A stretch of 55,586 bases of DNA from Bryobacterales bacterium (GTDB taxonomy: Bacteria > Acidobacteriota > Terriglobia > Bryobacterales > Bryobacteraceae): the NCBI GenBank assembly GCA_016713735.1, contig JADJOP010000021.1:1-55586 (forward strand), in the 5' to 3' direction. Below, in pieces: positions 1 through 11,400 of the stretch. The notes below the pieces were generated by a model. That model was not told where the DNA came from. It worked only from the letters and a program-made list of their open reading frames with translations, and ran no database searches. How positions within the stretch are numbered: position 1 is the stretch's first letter; each line of letters opens with the position of its first letter. The position numbers and the translations under genes were made by a program.

Positions 1-1103
1 GATTGGACTCCGGACGAAGAGTCCTAATGTTTTCTTAGCGACCGGTCCGGTACGCGTGCGCTGTGGCAGGTCACCATGGAAGACGGAAAGGCAGCCGGGG
101 AAATGCGTCCTTCGCAGCAGGATGGCCAGCGAGATTGCTCCGATCCGGGATGAGCGCCGTTGGCGGCAGTTCTTGTTCGTCGAAACACCACGGCCTCAAT
201 AACAGCTTCACGCTCCCGCTGGTGGGCAGCGCACTGAGCACACGTCTCACGCGGCGATTCGAAGGCAGCAACGGCTTCGCGGCCTACTCACCCGATGGCA
301 AGCGGCTCGCGTGGTTCGGACTGAAGGAGCAGTTTGGGGTGGCGGGAAGCACGCTGGTGTTGCGGGACCGGGCCACCGGCCTGGAGAGGACCATGCCCGC
401 GCCGGACCGGGCAGTGATCAACTTCGGCGCCAGAATGAAACAAACGATAATCGGTCCCTGGTCTTCCGGATCAACGAGTCGAACAAGCATTCGCTCGTGA
501 AACTCGACGTCGAGACGGGGCAGACGTCAAAGCTCGGTGTGAACCGGCCGGAGTGGGGATCGGTCCTTTCCACGGATGGGAAGACCTACTACTTTCCGAA
601 GAGGCAGGAAGGCCAGATCGCCGCATTGGATCTCGTTACGGGCGCCGAGAGGAAGATCACCGAGTATCGTCCAAACAATCAGGTCCGAGCGCTGGGTGGT
701 AGACCCCGGATGGCCCTCACTTTGGTGATCCAGCACCCACAACACGCACCCGACCCAACGGGCTTCACGGGCTGGTCTCTGGAATTGTGCGATCTGGCCA
801 CAGGGAAGACCCGCATCTTCAGGCGGGGAGACGGCAAGGATCCTCTTGTCGGAAACATCCGGCGGGCGCTTCAGTTCACGCCCGATGGCAAAGCTCTGAT
901 TGTCACCACCGGTGAAGCGAAATCCAACCGGATGCTTCTTAACCCGCTCATTGGCGGCCCTGACCGGCTGCGACAGAGCGCCGGCATTACTTTCTTGATG
1001 CTTCCATCAGTCCGGACGGGAAGAGCCTGATGTACACAGAAGCACCTCGAAGAACGACCTGTAGGTGCTAGAGAATTTCCTCGCCCGTACCTCGACCAAA
1101 TAG
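1..1103 (+). pseudogene. PD40/TolB-like propeller protein, module copy 1 (5' end outside window, frameshifted)
   Basis: This is the C-terminal part of a paralogue of the TPR/PD40 protein at 8611-10678. The first bases match the DWTPD repeat of that gene, and later blocks read DGKAAGE, FEGSNGFAAYSPDGK and VLENFLA in shifting frames. PD40 blades with the SPDGK-type signature form TolB-like beta-propellers, usually extracytoplasmic. Copy 1 also lacks a stretch present in copy 3 between the DWTPD and DGKAAGE blocks. Besides indels there is a substitution: TAG at 1062-1064 stands where copy 3 has the Trp codon of LWVLENFL. The original stop is TAG at 1101-1103. Followed by a strong hairpin and the next module. 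Confidence 0.75.
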
Positions 1104-1110
1104 TGGCTGA

Positions 1111-1148
1111 GAGAGGCGGGTGTGGGGAGGCAGCTCCGCCCGCCTCTC
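1111..1148 (+). terminator. Hairpin after PD40 copy 1
   Basis: GAGAGGCGGG (1111-1120) pairs perfectly with CCCGCCTCTC (1139-1148) around an 18-base loop, eight bases after the stop codon of the preceding gene. There is no T-run, so intrinsic termination is uncertain. It may be an mRNA 3' end or attenuator hairpin between modules. Confidence 0.45.
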
Positions 1149-1182
1149 GACGCGATCTCGACACAACCCTGATGGAATTACG

Positions 1183-3102
1183 ATGCGCAAGTGCGGGAAT
1201 GGGTGGATGATGTACCCATAAGCATGTCGAGGCTGTTGGGTGGTATGAGTTCAGGGCGTAGCCTGCTGGCACTGTTCCACCGTGGTCACTATTTTGCCCG
1301 CATGGCATGGTTGCGCTTGGGGGTGCGCCTGATGGAGCAGAGAGTGGATCGTGGCCGGGCAGAGACGCCGGCAGAGTCTGGAACATGCCGCCGATCTTGC
1401 TGTCAAGGTTCTGGAACAGGAACTGGCCTCGCTTCGCCATAAGGTTGCCGCTGAGCACTGGGACGATCTGCCCCTTCCGGGCGATTCGGCGGTCCTTATC
1501 ATCCAGGGACAATCGGTGGCACGCATTTCCCGGCGGGCCCGCCTGCCGTTTCTGCCCTCCGCTCCGCCATCGAAGAGGATTCGGGGAGGCGCCTTTGCCC
1601 GACCCCGGGTCCTTTGAATTCGCGAAGCAGGATCTCACTGAGGCGCTGCGGCGTGCAGTTCTGCCGCGTCACACACCGCGGGCATCCGTGCCGGCGCGCT
1701 GCTGCGCGAGGCAAGGTTCTGCGGAAGTTGGGCCGAGGCACTGAAGCCCTCGCCGCGAACCAGCGGCTTGCGAAGGTGCGGAGTTGCCTCAGTGGCATGC
1801 CGGTGGACCTACTGGCACGACGGAGCCGGTGCTCCATTCTGGCCGACGCCTCCCGTCGGGCGGAACTGGCCGACGAGGCGGGGAATCCGACAGGATCTTC
1901 CGGGCCGGACGATGGGCGCTCGATCAGGCATCTTATGAGCGCGTGACGGAACAACTCAGAGCGTGGCTCAGCGCCGTTGTCGCACCGGGGCCCAGGCAGG
2001 CCGCACTCGCCGGGGCTGCGTCATGGCTGCACCGCCGTTGGACCACGACGCCTGCGGGGGAGTTCCCCAGCGAAGGGACGCAGGTGCTCCGTGAGGTGTT
2101 CGTGCTCTGGCACTCCCAGGGGGATTCGGTGAACGCGCTTCTGGCCGGGCCCGCATTCGTTGAGCGCCACGTGATGAGACCGGCGGCGGCAGCCGTGCAT
2201 CCCATCCGGCTGGGAGTGGGCGTCAAGAGGCCCCCGGAGGGAATTCGCGTGCAGCGATCCGCCACCGAGAGTGGTTTGCCGTGGAACTTGGCGTTCGCTC
2301 CCGACCCGAATGAACCACTGCGGGGCCGCTCGAAACCAACTTCTCTTGGCCGGCTTTACGGGCTGCTGCTCCTGCTCAATACAGCGGGCAGCTATCTCGC
2401 TGACGCGCGGTGAGCCAGGAGCTAGCCGTGGCGCGGCTGCAGTCGGTTTCGTGGCCGCCGTCTCACACGAATTCCGGACTCCGCTGACAACACTGGCTCA
2501 TCCGAATGACCTGCTCGGCGGCAGCAACAGACCTCCACGGAAAAGCGCCGTGGGTATTGCGAAGCGGGCGCGCGCCACCCAGCCCGCCTCCGCAAGCTGG
2601 GGGACCAGCACTCGACTTTGGCCGCATGGAAGCGGGCTGCCAGCCTATCGCTTCGAGCCGCTCGACGCCGGCGTGTTCGCCCGCGACGTCTGCGGTCGTT
2701 CGACGCCGAGGTCTCGGAGAGAAGTTCGCGGTCGAATATCGCGCTTGCGAATCGGATCTGCCGGTGATGGCCGATCCGGAAGCCCTCGAGCGGGCGCTGT
2801 GGAACCCAGCTTGACAACGCGGCTAAGTACTCGGGGAGAGCAGACGCATCGTTGTGGAGGCGAGGGCCAGCCGGACAGCCGTGATCCAGGTGATCGACTC
2901 AGGACTGGGCATCAGGCCGGAAGACCAGCCGCGCATCTTTGAGAAATTCACGAGGCGAAGCGGCGCGCGAACACAGCATCAGGGACCGGCATCGGGCTAC
3001 CGTAGTGCGGCACATTGCCGAAGCCCACGGAGGAGAGGTGACGGTGAGCAGCGTGAAGGACCACGGCAAACGTTCGCCATCGTGATGCCCCTGAAGAGGT
3101 GA
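1183..3102 (+). pseudogene. Sensor histidine kinase, module copy 1 (multiple frameshifts)
   Basis: Pieces of one sensor kinase appear in successive frames. They are a hydrophobic N-terminal stretch near 1260-1310, a poorly conserved sensor region, the H-box AAVSHEFRTPLTTL with the phospho-accepting His codon at 2466-2468, an N-box region near 2800 (a WNPA..DNAAKYS-like sequence split by a frame change), and the ATP-binding G-box VIDSGLGIRPEDQPRIFEKF near 2890-2945. The C-terminus is frameshifted once more before the TGA at 3100-3102. The start is not certain; 1183 is the ATG nearest the expected N-terminus. The gene is followed after 3 bases by its response regulator. It is homologous in order and architecture to the kinase at 5959-7854. 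Decay or sequencing error are both possible. Confidence 0.65.
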
Positions 3103-3105
3103 AAC

Positions 3106-3778
3106 ATGGCGCATCCTGGTGGAGGACGGACCCGACATCGCCTTGGGTCTCGTGGATGATCTGGCGCGCGAGGGCTGTATCAAGTGGAACCAGCAACCAC
3201 GGGACCGGAAGAGGCTGAAGCAGCTCGCGGCGAGGCATGGGAACTCGTCCTGCTCGATGTGATGTGCCCGGCATGGATGGCTTCGACGTGTGCCGGGAGC
3301 TGCGGCGGGCACGCATCCGGACACCTGTCATCATGCTGACCCTAGGGCGCACCGACGCCGAAAGGTGATGGGGCTTGAACTGGGCGCCGACGACTACATC
3401 ACGAAGCCCTTTAACCCGCAGGAGCTCAAGGCGCGAGTGAAGGCGATGCTGCAACGTTTCGACGATGGCTCCCCAGGCGTCTACTGTTTCCGGAAGCGTG
3501 GAGGTGGACTTTGACCGGAGCCGAGAGTACGCCGTGACGGCACCGTTTGACCTCACGGCTCTCGAGTTCCGGCTGTTGCAGGTGCTGATCCGAACGGCGT
3601 GGCCGCGTGCTCAGCCGTGCGCGGTTGATTGAAACCGCCTAGGAGACGACCACTCATGTCAGCGACCGGGTGGTGGATACCTTATCCTGCACCTGCGGCA
3701 AAAAAATCGAACGTGAGCCAAGCCGGCCTGAGTACCTGCATGGCGGTCGAGAAGATCGGGTATCGCTTCGATGGCTGA
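3106..3778 (+). pseudogene. OmpR/PhoB-type response regulator, module copy 1 (frameshifted)
   Basis: The receiver domain is visible in pieces: ILV.EDGPDIALGL with the acidic pocket, LVLLDV.. with the phospho-acceptor Asp near 3260, and LGADDYITKPFNPQELKARV with the conserved Lys near 3390-3440. A winged-helix DNA-binding domain follows (FDLTALEFRLLQVLI, then RVLSRARLIE in another frame, then VSDRVVDT). The ATG at 3106 lies three bases after the kinase stop, so kinase and regulator were co-translated. At least four frame changes separate the blocks. The stop is the TGA at 3776-3778. By context it would regulate the PD40 gene 75 bases downstream, as in the second module. Confidence 0.65.
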
Positions 3779-3853
3779 AGACTTGATGCACTCTCGACAT
3801 TTCGCCGCGCGAAGCCTCGATTTCACCCCTAGGAGTGAGCAACGGGAGGTTCC

Positions 3854-5886
3854 ATGAACAGGCTCACAATCCGGCATTCTTTGCCGGCGGCTTCGATGTG
3901 GCTCCATGCCGCTCCGCAAACCGCGGAAAAAGCCGGAGGTCGCCTACAGGCGGCATTAGAAAAGGAGGTGGCGGACGACGGTTTGGAGTCCGCCATCGAC
4001 GTTATGAACAGCTCGCCCGCGGCTCCAATCGAGCCGTGGCCGCCAAACCCTGGGTCGGATGGGGCAGTGCTACGAGAATGGGCAGTGCGGAGGCGCGCAA
4101 GGCGTATGAACGCGCCATCCGGGAGTTCGCCGAACAGAAGGATGCGGCCTCGCGAGCACGGGCGCGGCTGCGGCGCTGGGGATCACCAGCTCGGTGACGG
4201 GCCCGCAAATGCGCGCGTTGTGTGGGGACGACGCCGTGGACACCGGGGGACGATGACATCCGACGGACGCTACATATCATTGCCCGATTGGGTGACCAGC
4301 GACGTGTCGATCGGTGACATGGTGACCGGGGAGATTCGGCGGCTCACAAACCGCGGTGGGTTTGAGAAATCGGGAGGAGACGGAAGGGAACCGCGATTTC
4401 GTTGGACGGCGCCAAAGTGGCATTTACACGGCTGAAGTTCACCAAACCGCAGACGACCAACGCGTACGAGTTGCACGTCATCAATTCCAACGGGCAAGGT
4501 GAGCGAACTCTGCTGGGAAAGCAATTCAGCAATCTGCAACCGCACGCTTTGGTCACCCGACGGAACGCGGATCGCAGTCTCCGCCAGGGGGCGCCCGACA
4601 CAGAAGTTGACTACTGGTGCCACAGGGTGGTGGAGCGGTTCAGACGGCGGGATGTTCCAGAGTCGTCCAAGATCGTGATCTCACCGGGCGCTCGAATGGA
4701 GTTCTCTCCCGATGGAAGGTGGTTGGCGGTCAGCGATGCGGGGGGCGACGTGCCTCAGGCGACCGAGGTCCATCGTTGTGATTCCTGTTGTCGCCAGGCT
4801 GGAAAGCCCGTGGAGGTGGCCAAGCAAGCTACCCTCTTGCCGCGTGGGCCCGCGATGGAAGGAGCCTCTACATCGTCCGCTGGCAGAACAACACCGCGAC
4901 CTTGCACGACTTGCCTCTTCGCGATGGAGTTGCAGGCGGTCCAGATCGAATGCTGGCGGCGCTGCCTCCCAATCCCGGCAGGGTGATCGGCCTCGGCTCG
5001 GGAGGCGTGCTCCTTGTGCGCGCCATGTGGTTGGCAGGGGAGGTTCTCGAGGCCAGATCGACACAAGCCATGCCACCGCCGGGCCCACTGAACACTGTGA
5101 TGGCAGGTGGCAAGGGGCCCCAGGGACATCCTGGGCATGGGAGTCCGATACTCGCCGGACGGGAAGAAAATCCTCGCGATGTCGGACTGGTCAACAGCGA
5201 AAATTCGCACGGTCGCGACGGGCGAGGGCGTTCCTGCTGATCCAGTTGACGCGATTGGCACGCGTGGAGTGGAACGCGAATGGGACGGCGCTGCTCGCTG
5301 GCGGAATGGCGAATGGGGGAGACCGTGGGATCTTCGAAGTCGACTTACAGACCGGCATGGCCCGGATGTTGGTGGCCGCCGAGCAGCCTGGGCTATTCGC
5401 GATGTCCCCGGATGGAGGACGACTCTACTACTTCAAACGCTCGTCGCTGTTCGTCCGGGATCTCGCATCGGGTACCGCGGAGGCAGATTCCCATGACAGG
5501 ACTTGGCGAACCCGCTTCCTGGCAACTGCACTTGTCTCCGGATGGTCAACACTGGCGTGTTACCAACAAGAGACCTATGGATCACCGATGTTTCCACAGG
5601 CAAGACGGAGCTCAAGTACGCCCGGGAGGATGGTGAGTTCCGCGGCATCTCCTGGACACCGGACAACCGCTCCGTAGTCGTGCTGGAGTCCAATTGGCGC
5701 AAGAACCCGAAGGAGCAGATTGTCGTCTACCCAGTGGATGGCGGCGATCCCATCCGCAAGGATGCGCCCACAAACAAGCTTCAGGGACTGTGGCTTAGTC
5801 CCGACGGCCGGCGGATGTTGACTGTGCGAAGGGAATCGAAGCTTCAAGTTTGGGCCCTCGACAGCTTCCTCCCAGCCTGGAAATAG
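3854..5886 (+). pseudogene. TPR/PD40 propeller protein, module copy 2 (frameshifted)
   Basis: Starts MNRLTIRH after a GGGAGG ribosome-binding site, in the same way as copy 3 (MNRVAHW). An N-terminal signal-like segment and a tetratricopeptide-like stretch (LQAALEKEVADDGLESAID, matching copy 3 LEAAMHKEVVQGDLKGAAE) are followed by propeller blades with SPDG signatures (FSPDGRWLAVS, YSPDGKKILAMS, SPDGGRLYYF, LSPDGRRMLTV). The end WALDSFLPAWK corresponds to WVLENFLPSRE of copy 3. The blades lie in at least five changing frames, so no full-length product can be read. TolB-like propellers of this kind are thought to be periplasmic or secreted; the ligand is unknown. Confidence 0.7.
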
Positions 5887-5898
5887 CCCGCCAGTACA

Positions 5899-5920
5899 CA
5901 ATCGTGACTAATTCCAGGGA
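5899..5920 (+). promoter_or_regulatory. Shared upstream motif, copy A (ahead of kinase 2)
   Basis: CAATCGTGAC followed by TTCC and GGGA, about 60 bases ahead of the kinase. Nearly the same block sits at 8541-8562 ahead of the PD40 gene of the same module. A binding site for the module response regulator is the simplest reading, inferred from position only. Confidence 0.35.
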
Positions 5921-5958
5921 ATGTCTCGTGAGCAAACCGCTTCTATAATGGACGCGCA

Positions 5959-7854
5959 ATGGGCATCCGGGATCGATGGCGGCCACCGTGGCCACTGCTC
6001 ACCCCTACTGCTGGGCTGTTCTCTTGTCAGCGGTTGCGCTCTCATGGGCCGGATGGAGCCTCATCCGCCAGGAGCGCGCCGCCACCAGGACGAGGCTCAG
6101 CAGCAAGCCGAAGTCTGGGCCGAACGTCTTCCCGCGCTGATGCGCGCCGATCTGGCGGTGTGGGAAGCGCGGCTCTCCGTCTGGCTAACCCGGCCACCGC
6201 AGCCCGGCGTTCTTCCACCGGCGGACTTGTTGCTCCTTGGCAACAGGAGACGAATCGAAGCGCATCCTCAGGGCCGGTTGCTCTATGATCCCGACGCGGA
6301 GGCGGCCCCCGAGGTGACGCCGCCGGATTTGGGCGCGGTGGAGTTGTTCGAGTTTCAGCCCGGCAGGGCCGCAGAGGCAATCGCCGCCTACCGGCGTCTG
6401 GCGGACAGCCCCCACCTTGCGATGCGCGCCGGGGCGCTACTGCGGATGGGACGCATCAACCGCAACCAGGGCACAACGATCAGGCACTCAGGCCTACGGG
6501 CAACTGGCCGCGATGGGAGACGCACGGGTGGCCGGCGCTCCGGCTGAGCTGGTTGCCCGCTTGGCCATGGCCGAGATTCTGATCAGCGGCGGGACCGAGG
6601 CCCGAGGCAATAGAACAGGCCTTGCGCCTGCGCCGCGGATTGGAAGCAGGCAAGTGGCTGCTCGCGCATGGCCAGTTCTTGTTCTGTTGGCAAGAGGTGG
6701 GCCGTCTGCTGAACGATGGAGCGGCGCTCCCCGCAACCGCGCTTTCGGAGGCGGCGTCGGAGGCCTGTGCCCGCCTGCGCGAGTCCGCTGATGAACGTGG
6801 GACGATGATTGTCCCGCGCGGCCAGGGCGGTCTGGTTCGTGCTTGGACCCGCTCTGGCACGCGCACCGCCGCCCTATTTCTGCCCACCGCAGCCCTGCTC
6901 ACGCCGCATCAAAGCGACCGGCGCTTTCGCATCGGGTTGCTTGACACCGAGGCAAAGCGCTCGCCGGGAGGACCGGCTCCACAGCACGGTCGGCCATCCG
7001 CATGACCGCCCACACCGGCTTGCCGTGGTCGGTTTCGGTCACTCCGGCGCGCTCCGGTTCTGCGCAGGCCGCCGGCAGAGAGGTTCCTCACGATGATTCT
7101 GTACGCAGCCATTGGGTTCATCGCGCTTGCAACTTAGCTCATGTAGCGGCTCATTCTGCGGAGGCGGCCGTGACACGTCTCAGTCCGATTTCGTCTCCGC
7201 CGTCTCCACGAATTCCGTTCGCCGTTGGCAGCCATGCGCCATCTCTCGAGTTGCTGGCCGTGGGTCGCGTGCCGGGGAGAGCCGGCATAACGATACTACG
7301 AGACCCTCACCGCCGAGGCACTTCGTCTGCAAAGGCTCGTCGAGACGCTTCTCAACTTCAGGCGCATGGAGGCCGGTGTGCACCCATACCGCTTCCAGCG
7401 CATCGACGCCTCCTCGCTGGCCACGCAAGTGTGGTGAGTTCGAACCCCTGGTGAAAGCCGGTGGCCGGAAGCTCGACGTGTCAGGACGGCCGGAGTTGTG
7501 GATCGACGCCGACGCCGAGGCGCTATCGCTGGCTGTCCGTAACCTCATCGACAACGCCCTGAAATACTCCCCGGCTGCCCCACGGTGTGGGTGTCGTGCT
7601 CGGGGACGTGAAGCGGGTCACCATCCGGGTGCGGGACGAGGGGGTGGGTATTCCGCCTCGTGAACGACGCTTAGTCTTCCGCCGTTTCGTTCGCGGCAGC
7701 TCCGCCAGGGATCTGTCGGCGCCGGGGACAGGCGTGGGTCTAGCCATGGTTCAGCACATCGTCCGAGAGCATGGTGGAAAGATCGAACTGCGAAGCCCGG
7801 GCCGGTGGGGAAGCACATTTCTCCCTGGTGCTGCCCGCTTCCAAATCGCTATGA
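5959..7854 (+). pseudogene. Sensor histidine kinase, module copy 2 (frameshifted)
   Basis: One membrane segment near 6005-6050 (LLSAVALSWAGWSLI) is followed by an extracytoplasmic region rich in Ala and Leu with a repeat-like stretch (AIAAYRRLADSPHLAMRAGALLRMGR), a second membrane helix near 7090-7150 (MILYAAIGFIALAT), then the kinase core: DFVSAVS-HEFRSPL, NLIDNALKYSPG, VRDEGVGIPPRER and GTGVGLAMVQHIVREHGGK. The H-box is split because one C appears to be missing around 7205 (TCCCAC expected, TCCAC present), which removes the His frame. Other frame changes fall near 6480, 6600, 7290, 7430 and 7580. The stop TGA (7852-7854) overlaps the ATG of the response regulator. Full-length architecture is otherwise intact. 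Confidence 0.7.
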
Positions 7855-8531
7855 CGAGAATCCTCATCGTCGAAGACGGACCGGCCATCGCCCTCAGGCT
7901 GGAAGACGACCTGCGTCTGGGAAGGCTACGAAGTGGAGGTGGCCTCCGATGGAACGGCGGGCGCACGTCTGGCCCTGGGGCGCCCCTACGATCTGATCCT
8001 CCTGGATCTCATGCTGCCCGGCCGGAATGGTCTTCAGATCTGCCGTGAAGTGCGGCGGGCTGGTATCAGCACGCCGATTCTGATACTCACCGCCAAGGCG
8101 CAGAAAGCCGACAAGGTACGCGGCTTCCGAACTGAAGCGCCGACGATTACCTCACCAAGCCCTACAGCACCACTCGAACTGCGCGCCCGGGTCAAGGCCC
8201 TGCTGCGGAGGGCGGGCGCGACGCCTGCCTCCGAGTGGTTCCGCTTCAGGGAGATCGAGGTGAGCTTTTGCCCGAGGCGAACTGAGCGCGGCAGCCAACC
8301 TGTGGATCTCACTCCGCTGGAATTCAAGATCCTCGACTGCTTCATTCGAGCCCGTGGCCGCGTGCTGAGCCGCGCTCGGTTGCTGGACGGCGCTTGGGGT
8401 CGAATACCTTCGCCAGCGACCGCATTGTCGACAACCACATCGCCAACCTGCGCCGCAAGATCGAGCCCGACCCTGCCGAGCCTACATATATCGTCAACGT
8501 CCGCGGCCTGGGATACCGCTTCGACCTATGA
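7851..8531 (+). pseudogene. OmpR/PhoB-type response regulator, module copy 2 (frameshifted)
   Basis: MTRILIVEDGPAIALRLEDDL carries the acidic pocket, LILLDLMLPGRNGLQ the phospho-acceptor Asp, and ADDYLTKPYSTTELRARVKALL the conserved Lys. The winged-helix domain follows (VDLTPLEFKILDCFI, RGRVLSRARLLDGAWG, DRIVDNHIANLRRKIE, VRGLGYRFDL). Frame changes occur near 7922 (one extra G in CTGGGAAGG), around 8125-8175 (a pair that cancel) and near 8400. The start ATGA overlaps the kinase stop, and the stop is TGA at 8529-8531. The PD40 gene starts 80 bases downstream. With the indels repaired the protein would be about 226 residues, normal for this family. Confidence 0.75.
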
Positions 8532-8540
8532 GGTCTTACG

Positions 8541-8562
8541 CAATCGTGACACTTCCTGGGGA
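8541..8562 (+). promoter_or_regulatory. Shared upstream motif, copy B (ahead of PD40 copy 3)
   Basis: CAATCGTGAC followed by TTCC and GGGGA, ten bases after the regulator stop and about 50 bases ahead of the PD40 start. It shares a perfect 10-base core with 5899-5908. Candidate operator of the adjacent response regulator. Confidence 0.35.
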
Positions 8563-8610
8563 GCTTCCACGCACTGGGCCGGTAGGCTCTGTTTCGGGAG
8601 GTTCTCCATC

Positions 8611-10678
8611 ATGAACAGAGTGGCTCATTGGATTCTGGTGGCGGCGTTTACAGCGCAGTTTGCGCATGGCGCAGCCCAACCGGCAACCGCGGGGAAAGAA
8701 CTGGAAGCGGCGATGCACAAGGAGGTGGTACAGGGTGATCTGAAGGGCGCGGCCGAGCAGTATCGCCGTATCGCGACTCAATACGCCAAGCAACCCGGGA
8801 TAGCCGCCCGCGCGCTCTACCAACTTGGCCAGTGCCAGGAGAAGCTCGGCCAGGCTGAGGCGCGCAAATCGTATGAGCGCGTCGTGAAAGAGTACGGCGC
8901 GTCCGGCCAGTACGCCTCGCAGGCGCGGGCAGGGCTGGCGGCGCTGACTGCCGGGACCGCGGCGGCGGGAGGGATGAGCCTGCAGCGTGTGGATTCCGGC
9001 GGAGCGGTTCCCGCACGGTGAAAGGCGTGTCATCCGACGGACGCCTGATCAGCTTCTCCTACTCCGGATTCGGGAGGCAGCCAGGGTCTGTACGACACAG
9101 TGACACGGGAGGGAGAAGATTCTCCGTGAAACTGGACTGGAATGGCGACACCTATGGCGGCACCCGCTTTGTCGAGAGGCGGCAAATGGCTGGCCTTCGC
9201 AACATACAAGAACCGAGCCCAGGACGCTGAACTCCGAGTGGTTCGCGCGGATGGCTCCGGGATGCGGACGCTGTTCAAGCTGACCGGGAACAGCTGGGTG
9301 ATTCCGAAAGATTGGACTCCGGATCAGCGGCATGTGTTGGCGCAGGTCTCCAGCCAAGGAACGACCCATCTGTGTCTGGTCAACATTGCCGATGGGGAGG
9401 TGAGGCGTCTGAAGCAGTTGTCCAGCAGCGATCATCATGCCTTTGTCTCCCCCAACGGCGCACATGTCGTATACGTGGCGGGTGCCGCGGTGCGCTCCGG
9501 ACCGCCGGCGCCCGAAGAAGTCGACCCCGACTTGCTGGGGACCCATGTTCGTCTCATGGCGGTGGACGGCTCCTTTGACCAGGAGCTTCTGCCGGGCGGG
9601 CCCGTGGCGCGCCCGATGGGTTGGGCTCCGGACGGCAGCGGTGTGCTGCTTTGGAGCAGGAAGGGAGGCGACTGGTCTATGGTTTGTCCCCGTGGCAGAC
9701 GGAAAGGCCGCTGGAGAGCCGAGATTGCTCCGCGCCGGAATGCCGGCGCACACCTGGCCGGCGGGCCTGACGGTCAGCGGCAAGTTCTATTTCGTGGAGG
9801 AAGCCCGAAAGCTCGACAGCTACCTGGTGAGGCTGGATGCCGGCTCGGGCGAGCCCGGGAAAACGGAGAGAGTGACGGCGCGGTTTGAGGGCGGCAACGG
9901 GTACGCCGCGTGGTCACCCGATGGCAAGAAATTGGCCTGGTTTGGATTCACTTACAGCGGCACGCTGGTGCATATCCGCGACCTCACAACCGGCCGTGAA
10001 AAGACGCTCTCCTTTCCTGTGGCGCCAGGTCCCTTCTCGCCGCAGTGGCTGTCGGACAACCGCACCCTTCTCTACAGAAGGGGTTCAACGACGGGTGAAC
10101 AGGAGCTTCAGAGCCTCCGTGGATTCGATACCGAAACCGGCGAGAGCCGTCTGGTGGCGGAGGGCGTGAACGGCTTCCCGGCGGCGACAAACGACGCGAG
10201 CGTCATCTACATGACCAATATTGGTTCAGGTTATCGCACCATCACAGCGTTCGACACGCGAACCAAGACAAAACGGCTACTCGCCACCTTGGACGGGCCC
10301 ACTTTTCATCTGGCGGTATCGCCGGATGGCAAGAGCCTGGCATGCGTGGTCATAGGGAAGTGGACGTCGCGGCGGCTGCTCTTCATCGACACGCAAACGG
10401 GACAGGTGCGCGAGTGGGGCGAAACGCAGGCGCGCGGCATCCCTCACAATCGCCGCTCGATCAGTTGGACCCCGGACGGCGCAAACGTAGTGATCAGAAC
10501 CGACAACGGCGTTTGGGCCTATCCCGTAGGGGGCGGTGAACGCAGGTTGCTCCTCAGGACCGATGGCCCAACGGCGGATGTGGCGCTGAGCCCAGACGGC
10601 AAGACGATGTCCTACACACGGACCGGCGCGCAGTACGACTTGTGGGTGCTGGAGAACTTCCTGCCTTCAAGAGAATAA
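8611..10678 (+). pseudogene. TPR/PD40 propeller protein, module copy 3 (least damaged; few frameshifts)
   Basis: Signal peptide MNRVAHWILVAAFTAQFAHG, then a TPR-like region (residues about 28-115: YRRIATQYAKQPGIAARALY, LGQCQEKLGQAEARKSYERV) and a long run of PD40 blades (YAAWSPDGKKLAWFGF, AVSPDGKSLACVV, SWTPDGANVVIRT, LSPDGKTMSYTR). The TPR part and first blade are in one frame to about 9005. A short scrambled stretch follows to 9140, then one frame to about 9675 and another to the stop at 10676-10678. Only two or three indels separate the blocks, so this is the best template for the two other copies. ATG 8611 has a GGGAGG site. Likely extracytoplasmic and controlled by the two-component pair upstream. 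The substrate or partner is unknown. Confidence 0.75.
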
Positions 10679-11207
10679 GACGACCGACGATGAGCGACTC
10701 CCTGCGACAGCCGGGAACCAACACGGCGACGTGAGATTGAGCCGGCGAACACCCCGCGAGGAGCGTGTGAGCCAGCTCGACCTTTCTGAGTAGCGCACGA
10801 GAAGGCTGCCAAAACGACCGCCTCCGGGCCACTGGCGGCGACCTATAGTGCGGCCAAACCTGTGTGGTTGGACATGTGGGATCAACAAGCCAGACCAAAG
10901 TTACACGTCTAAGTACAGTATGTAATAGGGCACGACACCCATCGACCATCAGGCTGATGGCTATTTTCTCCCCAGAGGGAACATGCGCAAGGTGTGAGTT
11001 TATCCACGGGTGAACATCAGCAGCAGGCGGCTGGCACTTGGTACAAAATAATAGCCCTCCGTGGCGAGGATTGGTACTTCTGGGCTACTTGTTGAATGAG
11101 CAATGTAAGATACATTGAAACACAGGCACAACTTATTCTGGTCACGAGTGTTGGCACTCGCTGCGGCAGGAGGTTACAGGTCATGATTCTTGACGGTGGT
11201 ACAAACA
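10679..11207. other. Intergenic region without a recognisable gene
   Basis: About 530 bases with no convincing coding sequence on either strand. From about 10910 onward the sequence is clearly more AT-rich than the flanks, suggesting a promoter region for the small secreted-protein gene at 11208 or foreign DNA. I see no tRNA, inverted repeat or known element in it. Confidence 0.5.
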
Positions 11208-11339
11208 ATGAAAGCGTACCTATACATAATCGTACTTATTAGTGGACTGCAACTAAATAGTACGGTTCTTGCCGCTCGGCGGCCTGATGCAAGTTCAGTG
11301 CGGCGGAGCGAGTTAACGCCGGACGGACTAGTTCTCTGA
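11208..11339 (+). pseudogene. N-terminus of a secreted protein, cut by the IS630 element
   Basis: ATG 11208 opens a clear signal peptide (MKAYLYIIVLISGLQLNSTVLA, cleavage likely after A22; basic start, hydrophobic core, small residues at the end), followed by RRPDASSVRRSELTPDG. The frame then enters the insertion element at the CTAG target and stops at TGA 11337-11339 inside the left inverted repeat. The rest of the gene should resume after 12527. The local sequence is AT-rich compared with neighbours. Function unknown. Confidence 0.5.
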
Positions 11340-11355
11340 CCGCTTGAAAAAGTTC
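11331..11355 (+). repeat. IS630 left inverted repeat
   Basis: Begins GTTCTC and contains GACCGCTTGAAA. Complementary to 12501-12525 with two mismatches. Confidence 0.88.
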
Positions 11356-11400
11356 TAATAAACCAATTCCAATCGAAAATGTTTTGGCGCATGCTTGGGT

